33,982 nt of DNA from Streptomyces sp. ISL-66 (GTDB lineage Bacteria; Actinomycetota; Actinomycetes; Streptomycetales; Streptomycetaceae): assembly GCF_018614135.1 (NCBI RefSeq), contig NZ_JAGGOW010000035.1, positions 1-33,982 on the forward strand, written 5' to 3'. Numbering within the stretch: the first letter of the stretch is position 1; each line of letters starts with the position of its first letter. The position numbers and the translations under genes are program-made. Below are positions 8,278-15,070 of the stretch, one piece after another. A model generated the notes under the pieces. The model was not told where the DNA came from. It did not search any database and worked only from the letters and a program-made list of their open reading frames with translations.

Positions 8278-8389
8278 AGAACGCGGAAAAGGGCCTGCTC
8301 AGGCTAATCCGCCCGCTACCCTGCGCGCCAACTATCGCGCTCTGTCGCCAACTAGCGTGCTCAAGCGCCAACTATCGCGCTCAGTCACA
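8278..8389. repeat. right end of Tn7-like element with three 20-bp-spaced repeats
   Basis: CGCCAACTATCGCGCTC occurs at 8326-8342 and 8366-8382, with a variant CGCCAACTAGCGTGCTC at 8346-8362, all in the same direction, followed by AGTCACA ending at 8389. Such ordered 17-22 bp sites are where TnsB-type transposases bind. The inner part (8278-8302) resembles 19-43 at the window edge (22 of 25 bases). Confidence 0.75.
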
Positions 8390-8394
8390 ATCAG
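8390..8394. repeat. target-site duplication ATCAG, right copy
   Basis: This matches the copy at 39-43. Only one base (C at 8395) separates it from the left end of the next element at 8396. Confidence 0.75.
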
Positions 8395-8510
8395 CTGTGA
8401 CTGAGCGCCATAGTTGGCATCATCCGCCAACTGCGATGCTCAATTCTGAGCCGGCAGGGACAGGTACCGCCCAGCGGCACGGGACGCCAGGTCCCAGGAC
8501 TCCGCGCACC

Positions 8511-9809
8511 TCAGGCAACGGCGGCGGCGCTCTCCGGCAGCAGCTCGGGCATCCTCTCCACCAGCACCACAACCCCGACCACCTCGCCCGCCTCGGAACG
8601 GCCGACCCAGACGGGATAGGTGCCGTCCCCCGTCGTCGCAAACGCCGCGAGTTCGCCGTCGGTGGCCTGGTCCCGGGTGCGCAGCAGGTACATGGAGTCG
8701 CTGATGTCCTCGTACGCGTCCGGGTCCAGGTCCGGGTCTCCCTGCATCAGCCCTTTCTCGAAGAGCGCGAGAAGCGGCTCCCAGGCCGCGCCGTCGGCGA
8801 AGCAGCCTGTGGCACCGTCGGTGTCGAAGCCGTAGATCCCGTTCTCCCGGAGCAGGCGGGGGTCGTCGTCGGGCCGGCGGGCCATGGCCCAGGTGGCGGC
8901 GGGGATCTCGCTGACGAGTACGCGGACGGCCATGGTGTCCGTACGCGTGACCTCACTTCCCTCCCACTCGCAGTGGTAGGTGTGGCGGGCCCGTGCCTCC
9001 TCCAGTACGTACTCACCGGGCGGGACGGGGACCGTGATGTGCGGTCCGTCGCCGTGGTCGATGTCCGGGCCCGAGACGGCCAGCAGCCCGCTGGGCACAC
9101 TCAAGGTTCCTGCGATGCGACGCGGCTCCACGACCGTCATCTCGGGGTGGTACCCGTTGGTCACGCGCACGCCGGGCCGGAACAGCTCACCGATCGGCCC
9201 GGGCTGCGCGGGACGGGGCGGACGCCAGCAGGTGGCGGGCGCCAGCCCGCTACCGTCCTCGGCTGCCGCGGCCGCCTCGGTGATCTCGAAGACCGGCGGC
9301 TCCGTGAACCCGTGGACCTGGGCTGAGAGCAGCGGCCACTCCCCGAAGACAGAACGATCCATCCAGCGCTCGTCATCGCCGACCCTGGGTACGGTGACGT
9401 ACGAGCGCCCGTCCTTCCCCTGGGGCTCCTCCGTCCGCCGACCCTTTCCGTCCGGGAAGAGCTCCACGGTGATGCGCGGACACGCGCCGTCGAACTCCGC
9501 CATCTCCGGGCCGGTGTAGGTCCAGCCGACGGTGTACCGGCGCAGCAGCCGCGCCGGGTCGTCCAACAGCCGCATGTCCAGGTCATAGGTTCGGCGGCCC
9601 TGAGCGTCGTAGACCCACAGCCCGACATAGTGGTCCCGCCAGGAGACGAGCCGGACCTCCAACGGAGCCTCCCGGCCCGCCGCCCGGTACACCACCACGT
9701 ACGGAAGCCCGGCGGCATCCCGCTCACGAGCCTCAGCCACCGATAGCGGTCGCCAGGGCACGCGGGCCTCCAGATCCCACGCCTGCGCGTACCCCACCAC
9801 GACCACCAT
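8511..9809 (-). CDS. DUF4241 domain protein, sole cargo of the mini-element
   Basis: This is a 432-residue protein of unknown function. The start chosen is the ATG at 9809 because GGGGAG lies about six bases upstream; the ATG 27 bases earlier has no ribosome-binding site. The C-terminal half carries the DUF4241-like pattern: VPPGEYVLEEA, YHCEWEG, GIYGFDTDGATGCFAD (a Gly-rich turn before an acidic residue) and FATTGDGTYPVWVG. The N-terminal half (about residues 1-190) is a separate region with VVVYRAAG and YVGLWVYDAQGRRTYDLDMR. No signal peptide or membrane segment is seen. It lies alone between the two element ends, so it is the only candidate for a selectable trait of this element. Confidence 0.7.
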   Translation of the reverse strand: MVVVVGYAQAWDLEARVPWRPLSVAEARERDAAGLPYVVVYRAAGREAPLEVRLVSWRDHYVGLWVYDAQGRRTYDLDMRLLDDPARLLRRYTVGWTYTGPEMAEFDGACPRITVELFPDGKGRRTEEPQGKDGRSYVTVPRVGDDERWMDRSVFGEWPLLSAQVHGFTEPPVFEITEAAAAAEDGSGLAPATCWRPPRPAQPGPIGELFRPGVRVTNGYHPEMTVVEPRRIAGTLSVPSGLLAVSGPDIDHGDGPHITVPVPPGEYVLEEARARHTYHCEWEGSEVTRTDTMAVRVLVSEIPAATWAMARRPDDDPRLLRENGIYGFDTDGATGCFADGAAWEPLLALFEKGLMQGDPDLDPDAYEDISDSMYLLRTRDQATDGELAAFATTGDGTYPVWVGRSEAGEVVGVVVLVERMPELLPESAAAVA

Positions 9810-10134
9810 TGCCGCTCCCCACTCCCGCTCGCGCATCTGCCGCGCAGCAACGTAACCGCCGCCTGTGACACCAGCCCTACCGGGCTGGGCAATGCCAGCG
9901 GCCCCCAGGGCGGAGGGTCGCCCTGCGACCAGCCTGCAGCACGGACGCCCCAGCGTTCTCCCGGCCGGCAGCTGGATCCGGAGCCGCTGGCCTCATCACG
10001 CCGTGCCGCGGTGGTCTGCACTCAAGTGGAGGATCGCCAACACCGGCCGCGCTGCCGCCACCAAATAGAGGGATCGCTGCCACCGAGCGACAACGGCGGC
10101 CCGGGGCAGCGCCGGACTCGGCGTCCAGCCCACA
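9810..10134. other. non-coding subterminal stretch of the mini-element
   Basis: No convincing reading frame on either strand. It probably contains the promoter of the DUF4241 gene and leads into the right end; from 10135 (GCCTGCTCAG) it matches the subterminal sequence of the neighbouring element at 8293. Confidence 0.4.
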
Positions 10135-10230
10135 GCCTGCTCAGGGCGATTCAGCGGCTGCCTGCGCGCCACCTATCGCGCCCAGTCGCCAAGTAGCGCG
10201 CTCAAGCGCCAACTATCGCGCTCAGTCACA
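10135..10230. repeat. right end of the mini-element with three 20-bp-spaced repeats
   Basis: Repeats begin at 10167 (CGCCACCTATCGCGCCC), 10187 (CGCCAAGTAGCGCGCTC) and 10207 (CGCCAACTATCGCGCTC), then AGTCACA to 10230. Order, spacing and direction are the same as at 8326-8389, giving two roughly 95-bp direct repeats about 1.84 kb apart. Confidence 0.75.
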
Positions 10231-10577
10231 GCGGCCGTGGTGCGGGGCCGGCGGGCAGACGCCACCCGGTACAGCCCCATGAGAGGGGCCATCGAATTGA
10301 CCACCGGCCAATAGCCGCACGCGATGTACAAGATCCACAGTCCGTCGCTGCAGGCGAACGCGGCGACCGGCGCGCGCCGGCCGGCCAGCAGGGTGAGACT
10401 CACCCCGATGGTCAGGGCCACTCCCCACGCGTCCAGGCGGTGCCATCCGGCAGGCGGGTCCTCCTGCCCGAGCAACAGCCCGACCCCGATGTACGACAGG
10501 GCCAGAACCGAGTCGACGACCGCCGGGCCGCGCCGCCCCACACGCCTTTCGAGGAACCCGTATCGCGCTCGCATCAC
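10231..10577 (-). pseudogene. sensor histidine kinase-like N-terminus, truncated by element
   Basis: About 116 residues of host-like sequence remain, beginning MRARYGFLERRVGRRGPAVV, with hydrophobic segments near residues 20-37, 50-63 and 72-90, a RRAPVAAFA turn and LYRVASARRPR. This is the pattern of the multi-helix sensor part of Streptomyces NarL-family-partner histidine kinases. At 10230/10231 the reading enters the transposon end, adds VTERDSW and meets a stop at 10173. The phosphotransfer and ATPase domains are absent and not found elsewhere in the window. Assignment from the membrane part alone is moderate. Confidence 0.6.
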
Positions 10578-10639
10578 GGCAGCCTACGGCCCCGTACACG
10601 AGGCGGTGCATGCGGCTGCCGGCGTACCGGAAGCCGCCG

Positions 10640-10658
10640 CGGAAGGGTGGCCCTTCCG
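10640..10658. terminator. stem-loop just past the toxin gene
   Basis: CGGAAGGG (10640-10647) and CCCTTCCG (10651-10658) pair perfectly around TGG, immediately downstream of the minus-strand toxin stop at 10659. There is no T-run, as is usual for Streptomyces terminators. Confidence 0.55.
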
Positions 10659-11036
10659 TCAGCTGACCGTGGGCCAGGAACGCAGTACGGCCGAGACCTT
10701 CGCGGCGGTGCACGCCGGGTCGAGAAGGAGGTCCTTCAGCGCGATGGCGTCGTCGCGGGTGGGTTTGACCGCGATGCCCGCGGCTTCCAGGTACATGACG
10801 CCCGTCGCGGCGGCTACGGCCAGGTTGGAGCGTTCGAGCCAGCGACAGCGGCCCAGGGTGTGCACCAGGGCGGCAGCCTTGACGTAGGGGCCCTCGTAGA
10901 CGGCTTCCTCGAAGAGCTCGGCCTTGTGGCGGGCTACCGCCGATACGGGGACTCCGTAGTCGTCGGGAGCGGGGTCGTCAGCGCCCGCGGCTTCGGCGAC
11001 CTGCAGGATCCAGGGGACGTCGATGTGCAGTTCCAT
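10659..11036 (-). CDS. Fic/Doc-type toxin of a toxin-antitoxin pair
   Basis: This 125-residue protein begins MELHIDVPWILQVAEAAG, with DDYGVPVSAVARHKAEL, YEGPYVKAAALVHTLG, WLERSNLAVAAATGVMYLEA and IKDLLLDP-like helices. It matches the short Streptomyces proteins annotated as the Fic-family toxin component, related to Doc. The canonical Fic HPFxxGNGR motif is not visible as such, and the region around TLGRCRWLERSN occupies its place, so AMP-transfer or kinase activity cannot be assumed. Its ATG overlaps the antitoxin stop (TGATG), so translation is coupled and the antitoxin is made first, the usual order. Confidence 0.7.
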   Translation of the reverse strand: MELHIDVPWILQVAEAAGADDPAPDDYGVPVSAVARHKAELFEEAVYEGPYVKAAALVHTLGRCRWLERSNLAVAAATGVMYLEAAGIAVKPTRDDAIALKDLLLDPACTAAKVSAVLRSWPTVS

Positions 11037-11275
11037 CAGGCTGCGCGCACTCCCGAACCACCGAGCTGTGCGTCCTCGGCCTCGTCGAAGACGCTCTGGT
11101 GCTCGGCGAGGAAGCGGGCAGCGGCCTCGACACCGCGGGCCCGGAGGCCGCTCGCGTCGTCCTGGACGAGTCTGGCGAGGTAGTCCCCGATGCTCAGTCC
11201 GAGGTCCGCCGCGCGTCTGCGCGCGAGCTCCGCGACATCCTGATCCACTCGCGCGCCCAGCTGTGTCTTCGCCAT
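11036..11275 (-). CDS. ribbon-helix-helix (CopG-like) antitoxin
   Basis: The protein has about 79 residues if translation starts at MAKTQLGARVDQDV (11275); an ATG three codons earlier (11284) is also possible. The N-terminal part, a short beta-like stretch followed by two helices (ELARRRAADLGLSIGDYLARLVQDDA), is a ribbon-helix-helix DNA-binding fold. The C-terminal part (GVEAAARFLAEHQSVFDEA) would wrap and neutralise the toxin. It overlaps the toxin gene. A perfect inverted repeat just upstream is a likely operator for autoregulation. Confidence 0.7.
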   Translation of the reverse strand: MAKTQLGARVDQDVAELARRRAADLGLSIGDYLARLVQDDASGLRARGVEAAARFLAEHQSVFDEAEDAQLGGSGVRAA

Positions 11276-11284
11276 ACCGGGCAT

Positions 11285-11300
11285 GGTAACAGCCGTTACC
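11285..11300. promoter_or_regulatory. palindromic operator candidate of the toxin-antitoxin operon
   Basis: GGTAAC (11285-11290) and GTTACC (11295-11300) form a perfect inverted repeat with a 4-base centre, 10 bases upstream of the antitoxin ATG at 11275. Placement and symmetry suit binding by the ribbon-helix-helix dimer. Confidence 0.5.
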
Positions 11301-11362
11301 ACTCGGCGCGGCGGACTCCTGGCTTCCTGCTGGCCTCTTTGCCCGTCTCCTCGGCGCGACCG

Positions 11363-11887
11363 TCAGTCGCCCGGCGCCCAGAACACCATCAGCCGCCCGG
11401 CCCCGGGCTCGACCTCACGCCAGTTTCCCGCCAGCTCGATGACGACGACGGCCGAAGTGGGGAACCCGTCGCGGATCCGGCCCAGGAGGCGCTTGGGTCC
11501 CGTCCCACAGAGGGCAACGGCCACCTCGTGGATGCCCGGGTTGTGACCCACCAACAGCAGGTCACCGACCGCCTCGCTCGTCTCGGCCAGTACGGCGAGC
11601 AGGGCGTCACGCTCCGCGTTGTAGAGCCGGTCCTCGTACACCACGGGCGGCGGTCCGGTCAGCCGGGCCTCCATCAGCTGCCACGTCTGGCGGGTCCGCA
11701 GCGCCGAGGAGCACAGCGCGAGGTCGAGGCATCGGCCGGAGTCCTCGAGCCACTGGCCCGTCTGCGGGGCCTCCTGCCGGCCCCGGTCGGCCAGTGGGCG
11801 CTCGAAGTCGGTGGCTGCGGCGTCCTTCGGGACGGACTTGGCATGCCGTACGAGTACGATCCGGCGTTCGCCTGGCGTCGCAGTCAC
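11363..11887 (-). CDS. sixA: SixA-like histidine phosphatase
   Basis: This 174-residue phosphatase of the histidine phosphatase superfamily probably removes phosphate from phosphohistidine proteins or small substrates. The catalytic RHG-type motif is RIVLVRHAKS near the N-terminus, followed by the second Arg in SSALRTRQTW and the distal His in LLLVGHNPGIHEV. Length and motif set fit the short SixA class. The start chosen is the GTG at 11887 because GGAGGAGG lies five to six bases upstream; a GTG 18 bases earlier would put this site inside the gene. It follows the topoisomerase gene on the same strand after about 75 bases. Confidence 0.85.
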   Translation of the reverse strand: MTATPGERRIVLVRHAKSVPKDAAATDFERPLADRGRQEAPQTGQWLEDSGRCLDLALCSSALRTRQTWQLMEARLTGPPPVVYEDRLYNAERDALLAVLAETSEAVGDLLLVGHNPGIHEVAVALCGTGPKRLLGRIRDGFPTSAVVVIELAGNWREVEPGAGRLMVFWAPGD

Positions 11888-11962
11888 GATTTCCTCCTCC
11901 GCCACGTTCCCACGAGCTCGGTCGCCGCCTGGTCTCCCGCGGACCTGCCCACGTCCAGGCGC

Positions 11963-13009
11963 TTACCCGGGTCGGGCCGCCGCAGTCGCCCCTCCCCCGG
12001 TCAGGAGCTCGCGGACGGCCTGCTCCACCTCGCCGTGGATGGCCGGGCTGCCGTAGCCGCCATCCTTGCCGAGCCGGTCCAGAGCCGGCTTCACCGTCAC
12101 GCCCGCCTCGTACAGCTCCACGACGCGCGGATCGATGTAGGAGCCGCGGCACACGGCGGGCGTGTTCCCCAGGTACGAGCTGACCTCGCGGACCGCCCGG
12201 GCCTCCGCCGCTCTGCGACGGCCCGGCGACCCGTCGGCCACGCCGGTGGAGACGGCCAGGGCGACGGCCGCCAGGACGGTGCCGTGCCAGGTCCGGAAGT
12301 CCTTCGCGGTGAGGTCCGTACCGGACTTGCGGCGCAGGTAGTCGTTCACATCGTCCGCCTGGACCTCGTGCCAAGCCCCGGACTCCCAGTACACGAACAG
12401 CTGGAGCCCGTCGTCCCTGCGCCTCAGCAGGGCGTGTACGACGGCGTAGGCTGCCGGGTCCACCAGCGAGCACGTCTGGACCTTGCCGGACTTCCCCTGG
12501 TAGCTGAAGCAGATCTCGCCCCGGCGGCAGGTGGCGTGCTCGCGCAGCAGGGTGGTCAGGCCGTACGCCTGGTGGTCGCGGCGGTACGACGCTCCCCCGA
12601 TCCGGAAGAACCCCAGGTCGAGCAGCCGGACGAGGCAGGCGAGCACCCTGTCCCGGGTCAGCCCGCTGCCGCCCAGATCCTCCTCGACGGCCCTGCGCAG
12701 CACCGGAAGCCGGGCGGCGACCTCTTGGACGTGCTCGTGCTTGGCCTCCTCCTGCCGCTCCCGGAAGAGATCGTGGTACCGGTACTGGCGCCGCCCCGCC
12801 TCATCGGTGCCCACGGCCTGTATGTGACCACCGGACCAGGGGCAGATCCACACGCCGGACCAGGCCGGCGGGATCGCCAGCTTCCGGATCCGGGTGAGTT
12901 CCGCCTCCGCGGTGACCGGCTGGCCGGCCTGGTCCAGGTAGCGGAAGCCACGCCCGTGCCGCACCCGGCGATACCCCGGACGGTCGGGCCGACTCGTTCT
13001 CAGCCGCAT
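11963..13009 (-). CDS. DNA topoisomerase IB
   Basis: This 348-residue eukaryote/poxvirus-type topoisomerase IB relaxes supercoils through a 3'-phosphotyrosyl intermediate. The N-terminal domain contains RKLAIPPAWSGVWICPW and HIQAVGTDEAGRRQYRYH, which is highly diagnostic. The catalytic domain has RIGGASYRRDHQAYGLTTL, GKSGKVQTC, KDFRTWHGTVLAAVAL (active-site Lys/Arg/His region) and the nucleophile Tyr in RGSYIDPRVVELY. The start chosen is the ATG at 13009, with GGAGAAG just upstream; an in-frame TTG at 13039 is less likely. Such enzymes are common in Streptomyces beside stress-type genes; neighbours here include DUF5709 and a DNA end-joining cluster. Confidence 0.9.
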   Translation of the reverse strand: MRLRTSRPDRPGYRRVRHGRGFRYLDQAGQPVTAEAELTRIRKLAIPPAWSGVWICPWSGGHIQAVGTDEAGRRQYRYHDLFRERQEEAKHEHVQEVAARLPVLRRAVEEDLGGSGLTRDRVLACLVRLLDLGFFRIGGASYRRDHQAYGLTTLLREHATCRRGEICFSYQGKSGKVQTCSLVDPAAYAVVHALLRRRDDGLQLFVYWESGAWHEVQADDVNDYLRRKSGTDLTAKDFRTWHGTVLAAVALAVSTGVADGSPGRRRAAEARAVREVSSYLGNTPAVCRGSYIDPRVVELYEAGVTVKPALDRLGKDGGYGSPAIHGEVEQAVRELLTGGGATAAARPG

Positions 13010-13049
13010 TCTTCTCCAGGTCTCCGCGTCCTCGGCCAACGCCCGGCCG

Positions 13050-13532
13050 TCAGGTGCCGCCTTCCGATTCCTGCTCCTCGTCCTCTTCCTCGATGAGGTG
13101 CACCGCGGCCTCCTCCGCCGATGCGGCCCCTCCGTTCACGCCCACGTCGCGCGCCCGGACGGACCGGCGGCCTCCAGGACCGGCTTCCTCGGACAGGACC
13201 AGCCGCCCCGCCCGTACGGGGCCCGCTTGGCCCGGTTCACCGGTCTCGTCGGCGAATTCGTCCTGGGCCGGATCGTCGGGGTCGGCGTCGACCTCCGGGT
13301 TCTCGCGGGCGAGACGCCCCTCCAAGCTCTCCCCGGCGTGCCGTTCCTCCGGTGTCGTGCCGTGGTCGTTGACCGCCCACGGCCTTTCGGGCGGCGAATA
13401 CCCGGTGTCCAGGTTCTCGTCGAGACCGGGTTCGTCCAGCGCGTTCTCCATGTCGGGTTGCGACACGGCCGGATCGTCCGGGTCGGCCGACTGGTAGACG
13501 TCGTCGCCGTGCGGTGCGGTACTGCTGCTCAT
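13050..13532 (-). CDS. DUF5709 family protein
   Basis: This 160-residue, very acidic, Asp/Glu/Pro-rich protein contains DDVYQSADPDDPAVSQPDME, GLDENLDTGYSPPERPW, ERHAGESLEGRLARE and the C-terminal VHLIEEEDEEQESE. This matches DUF5709, abundant in Streptomyces and of unknown role, and looks largely disordered. The start chosen is the ATG at 13532 with GGAG sequences upstream. It ends about 40 bases before the topoisomerase start, suggesting cotranscription. A 39-codon frame lies just upstream. Confidence 0.8.
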   Translation of the reverse strand: MSSSTAPHGDDVYQSADPDDPAVSQPDMENALDEPGLDENLDTGYSPPERPWAVNDHGTTPEERHAGESLEGRLARENPEVDADPDDPAQDEFADETGEPGQAGPVRAGRLVLSEEAGPGGRRSVRARDVGVNGGAASAEEAAVHLIEEEDEEQESEGGT

Positions 13533-13552
13533 GGCTTGCTCCACTCCTTCGA

Positions 13553-13672
13553 TCACGGAGCCGGCACGAGGCGAAGCGCCGCCACCCGGTTCGGGCCGGA
13601 TGTCACACGGGCCTCCTCCGCGTCCTCCCGGGAATCCGGGTCCGGGATGCCTTCCGGGACGTTTCTGCTCAT
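13553..13672 (-). CDS. possible 39-residue protein upstream of DUF5709 gene
   Basis: The ATG at 13672 to the TGA at 13553 encodes a 39-residue peptide beginning MSRNVPEGIPDPDSREDAEE and ending LRLVPAP. It has an acidic first half, codons dominated by G/C at third positions, and a purine-rich GGGGGAG about ten bases upstream. It ends 20 bases before the DUF5709 start on the same strand. No family is recognised. The rest of 13533-13880 shows nothing else I can support. Confidence 0.4.
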   Translation of the reverse strand: MSRNVPEGIPDPDSREDAEEARVTSGPNRVAALRLVPAP

Positions 13673-13880
13673 ACCTCGCAGCTCCCCCCGATCGTGGCCG
13701 CCATGCGCGCACGGGTAATCTGATCAGCGTGGCCGCTTCAGACGGCAGCGGCCGCTCGGAAAGGGGCGCGGGCCGAGCCCGCTCCCGGGATCGACCTCCC
13801 GGATGCGCCCGCGGTATCGCGGGCCGACCCGGGGCAGAGGTTCACCAAGGCATTCCCTTCCTGGCGAGGTGAGAGACGCC

Positions 13881-14435
13881 ATGGACGCCATCGACGCCAT
13901 CGACAGCGGTGAGCTCCGGATCACCGTGAGGCGCTACGGACCGACCGTGCACCTGACCCTGTCCGGGGAACTCGACCTCGATGCGCAACCCGCGATCGCG
14001 GAGGTCCGAGCCGCCGTCCTGCGCAACGGCGTCGCCCTCGTAGCGTGCGACCTGCACCACGTCCCCTTCATGGACGTGTCCGGCCTGCGCTGCCTCATCG
14101 ACTTCCAGGAGCAGGCCCGCGAGCAGGGCATCACCGTGCTCGCGTACAACTGGCGGCCGCAGCCCCTGCGGCTCCTTCGGCTCCTCCACCTCCTGGACAG
14201 CCTCGAAGCCGTGGACGACACCGGATTGCAAGCCCTCCGCGGCATCCTGCGGGAGCACACCGAAGCCCAGCTGGCTCTCGGGACGGATGCCGCCGGCCAC
14301 CCGTCCGCGCTCGTGGACGGTGACCGGACGGGGTACGTACGCCGCCGGCACGAACCGGGTCCCGCACCCAGTGCGGGGGAATGGTCGACCGCCAGGCTGC
14401 GTGGAGCCACCGGGCCCGCGAGGAGGGTGCCGTGA
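13881..14435 (+). CDS. STAS-domain anti-sigma-factor antagonist-like protein
   Basis: This 184-residue protein has a STAS domain at about residues 10-105: ITVRRYGPTVHLTLSGELDL, then VACDLHHVPFMDVSGLRCL. The Ser in DVSG is the position phosphorylated by anti-sigma kinases in SpoIIAA-type antagonists, so partner switching with an RsbW-like kinase is likely. The C-terminal 75 residues are extra, poorly conserved-looking and Arg-rich at the end. The start chosen is the ATG at 13881 with GAGGTGAG upstream. Its stop overlaps the GTG of the LigD phosphoesterase gene (GTGA), so it heads that operon. This is an unusual and potentially regulatory link to DNA repair. Confidence 0.8.
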   Translation: MDAIDAIDSGELRITVRRYGPTVHLTLSGELDLDAQPAIAEVRAAVLRNGVALVACDLHHVPFMDVSGLRCLIDFQEQAREQGITVLAYNWRPQPLRLLRLLHLLDSLEAVDDTGLQALRGILREHTEAQLALGTDAAGHPSALVDGDRTGYVRRRHEPGPAPSAGEWSTARLRGATGPARRVP

Positions 14436-15070
14436 GCGCGCGGGAGGCGCTGGCGCGCTATCACCGGCGGCGCGACTTCTCCAGGACCGCGGAGCCGGAA
14501 GGCCGCCGGTCCCCGCCGCCCGGCGAGCAGCCCTCGTTCGTCGTCCAGATCCACGACGCGCGCAGCATGCACTTCGACTTCCGGCTGGAGGCCGACGGGG
14601 TGCTGAAGTCCTTCGCGGTCCCCAAGGGGCCGTCGAAGGATCCGCACGACAAGCGGTTCGCGACGCCGACCGAGGACCACCCGCTGGAGTACCGCGAGTT
14701 CGAGGGCGTCATCCCCCGGGGCGAGTACGGCGGCGGCACGGTGATCGTGTGGGACGAGGGCACGTACCGCAACCTCTCCTCGGGCCGCGACGGGCAGGAG
14801 ATCCCCCTGGCCAGGGCGCTGGAGAAGGGGCACGCGTCATTCTGGCTGGACGGCCGCAAGCTGCACGGGGGCTACTCGCTGACCCGCTTCCGCGCCGACG
14901 GCGACGGCAGCGGTGACGGGCGCGAGGCGTGGCTGCTGGTCAAGCACGCCGACGAACGCGCCGTCTCCGAAGGCACGCCCGACCCCCGACGGGCGCGCTC
15001 GGCCCGAACCGGCCGCACGCTCGGACAGGTGGCGGTCGAAGCCGCGCGCCAGGACGGAGAGCGGGAATGA
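14432..15070 (+). CDS. LigD-type 3'-phosphoesterase (stand-alone)
   Basis: This 212-residue protein equals the 3'-phosphoesterase domain of LigD, which trims 3'-phosphates and ribonucleotides at breaks before ligation. The metal and catalytic residues are visible in VVQIHDARSMHFDFRLE (His41, His47, Asp49, Arg51), followed by LKSFAVPKGPS, IPRGEYGGGTVIVWDEGTY and WLLVKHAD. The GTG at 14432 has GGAGGG upstream and overlaps the STAS stop. Its own stop overlaps the ligase ATG (ATGA). The tail after residue 180 is Arg-rich and may be disordered. Confidence 0.88.
   Translation: MSAREALARYHRRRDFSRTAEPEGRRSPPPGEQPSFVVQIHDARSMHFDFRLEADGVLKSFAVPKGPSKDPHDKRFATPTEDHPLEYREFEGVIPRGEYGGGTVIVWDEGTYRNLSSGRDGQEIPLARALEKGHASFWLDGRKLHGGYSLTRFRADGDGSGDGREAWLLVKHADERAVSEGTPDPRRARSARTGRTLGQVAVEAARQDGERE

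Larger units (their letters stand above)
44..8389. mobile_element. Tn7-like transposon with 5-bp target duplication
   Basis: The ends are TGTGACT at 44 and AGTCACA ending at 8389. The five bases just outside are ATCAG on both sides (39-43 and 8390-8394), as expected for Tn7-like insertion. The right end holds three 17-bp direct repeats starting at 8326, 8346 and 8366. The left end holds one degenerate inverted copy (51-67) and a second degenerate copy interrupted by an IS. Inside lie tnsAB-like and tnsC-like genes reading away from the right end, a DUF6529-like gene, a CBM gene and pseudogene scars. No TniQ or TnsD-like gene is visible. Both transposition genes carry frameshifts, so the copy may be inactive unless these are sequencing errors. 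Boundaries and duplication are read directly; the family assignment rests on the encoded proteins. Confidence 0.82.
8396..10230. mobile_element. transposase-less element with Tn7-like ends, DUF4241 cargo
   Basis: The left end TGTGACTGAGCGCCATAGT at 8396 is the inverted counterpart of the right end, whose three repeats start at 10167, 10187 and 10207 and which ends AGTCACA at 10230. The third repeat and terminal bases are identical to those of the neighbouring Tn7-like element, so the same transposase could mobilise it. Length is 1835 bp and it holds one gene. No target duplication is found (TCAGC before, GCGGC after), so one flank has probably been rearranged. The right end interrupts a sensor-kinase-like gene. 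Confidence 0.65.

Noticed and set aside
8326..8389. CRISPR-like array from the evenly spaced repeats
   Set aside because: Only three 17-bp units with 3-base gaps and no spacers; they are transposon end sites shared with 10167-10230.
44..10230. One large element from 44 to 10230
   Set aside because: The five bases outside 10230 (GCGGC) do not match ATCAG, whereas those after 8389 do, and a separate inverted left end exists at 8396.
13705..13725. SigB-like GGGTAAT before the STAS gene
   Set aside because: No GNNT box at 14-16 bases upstream.
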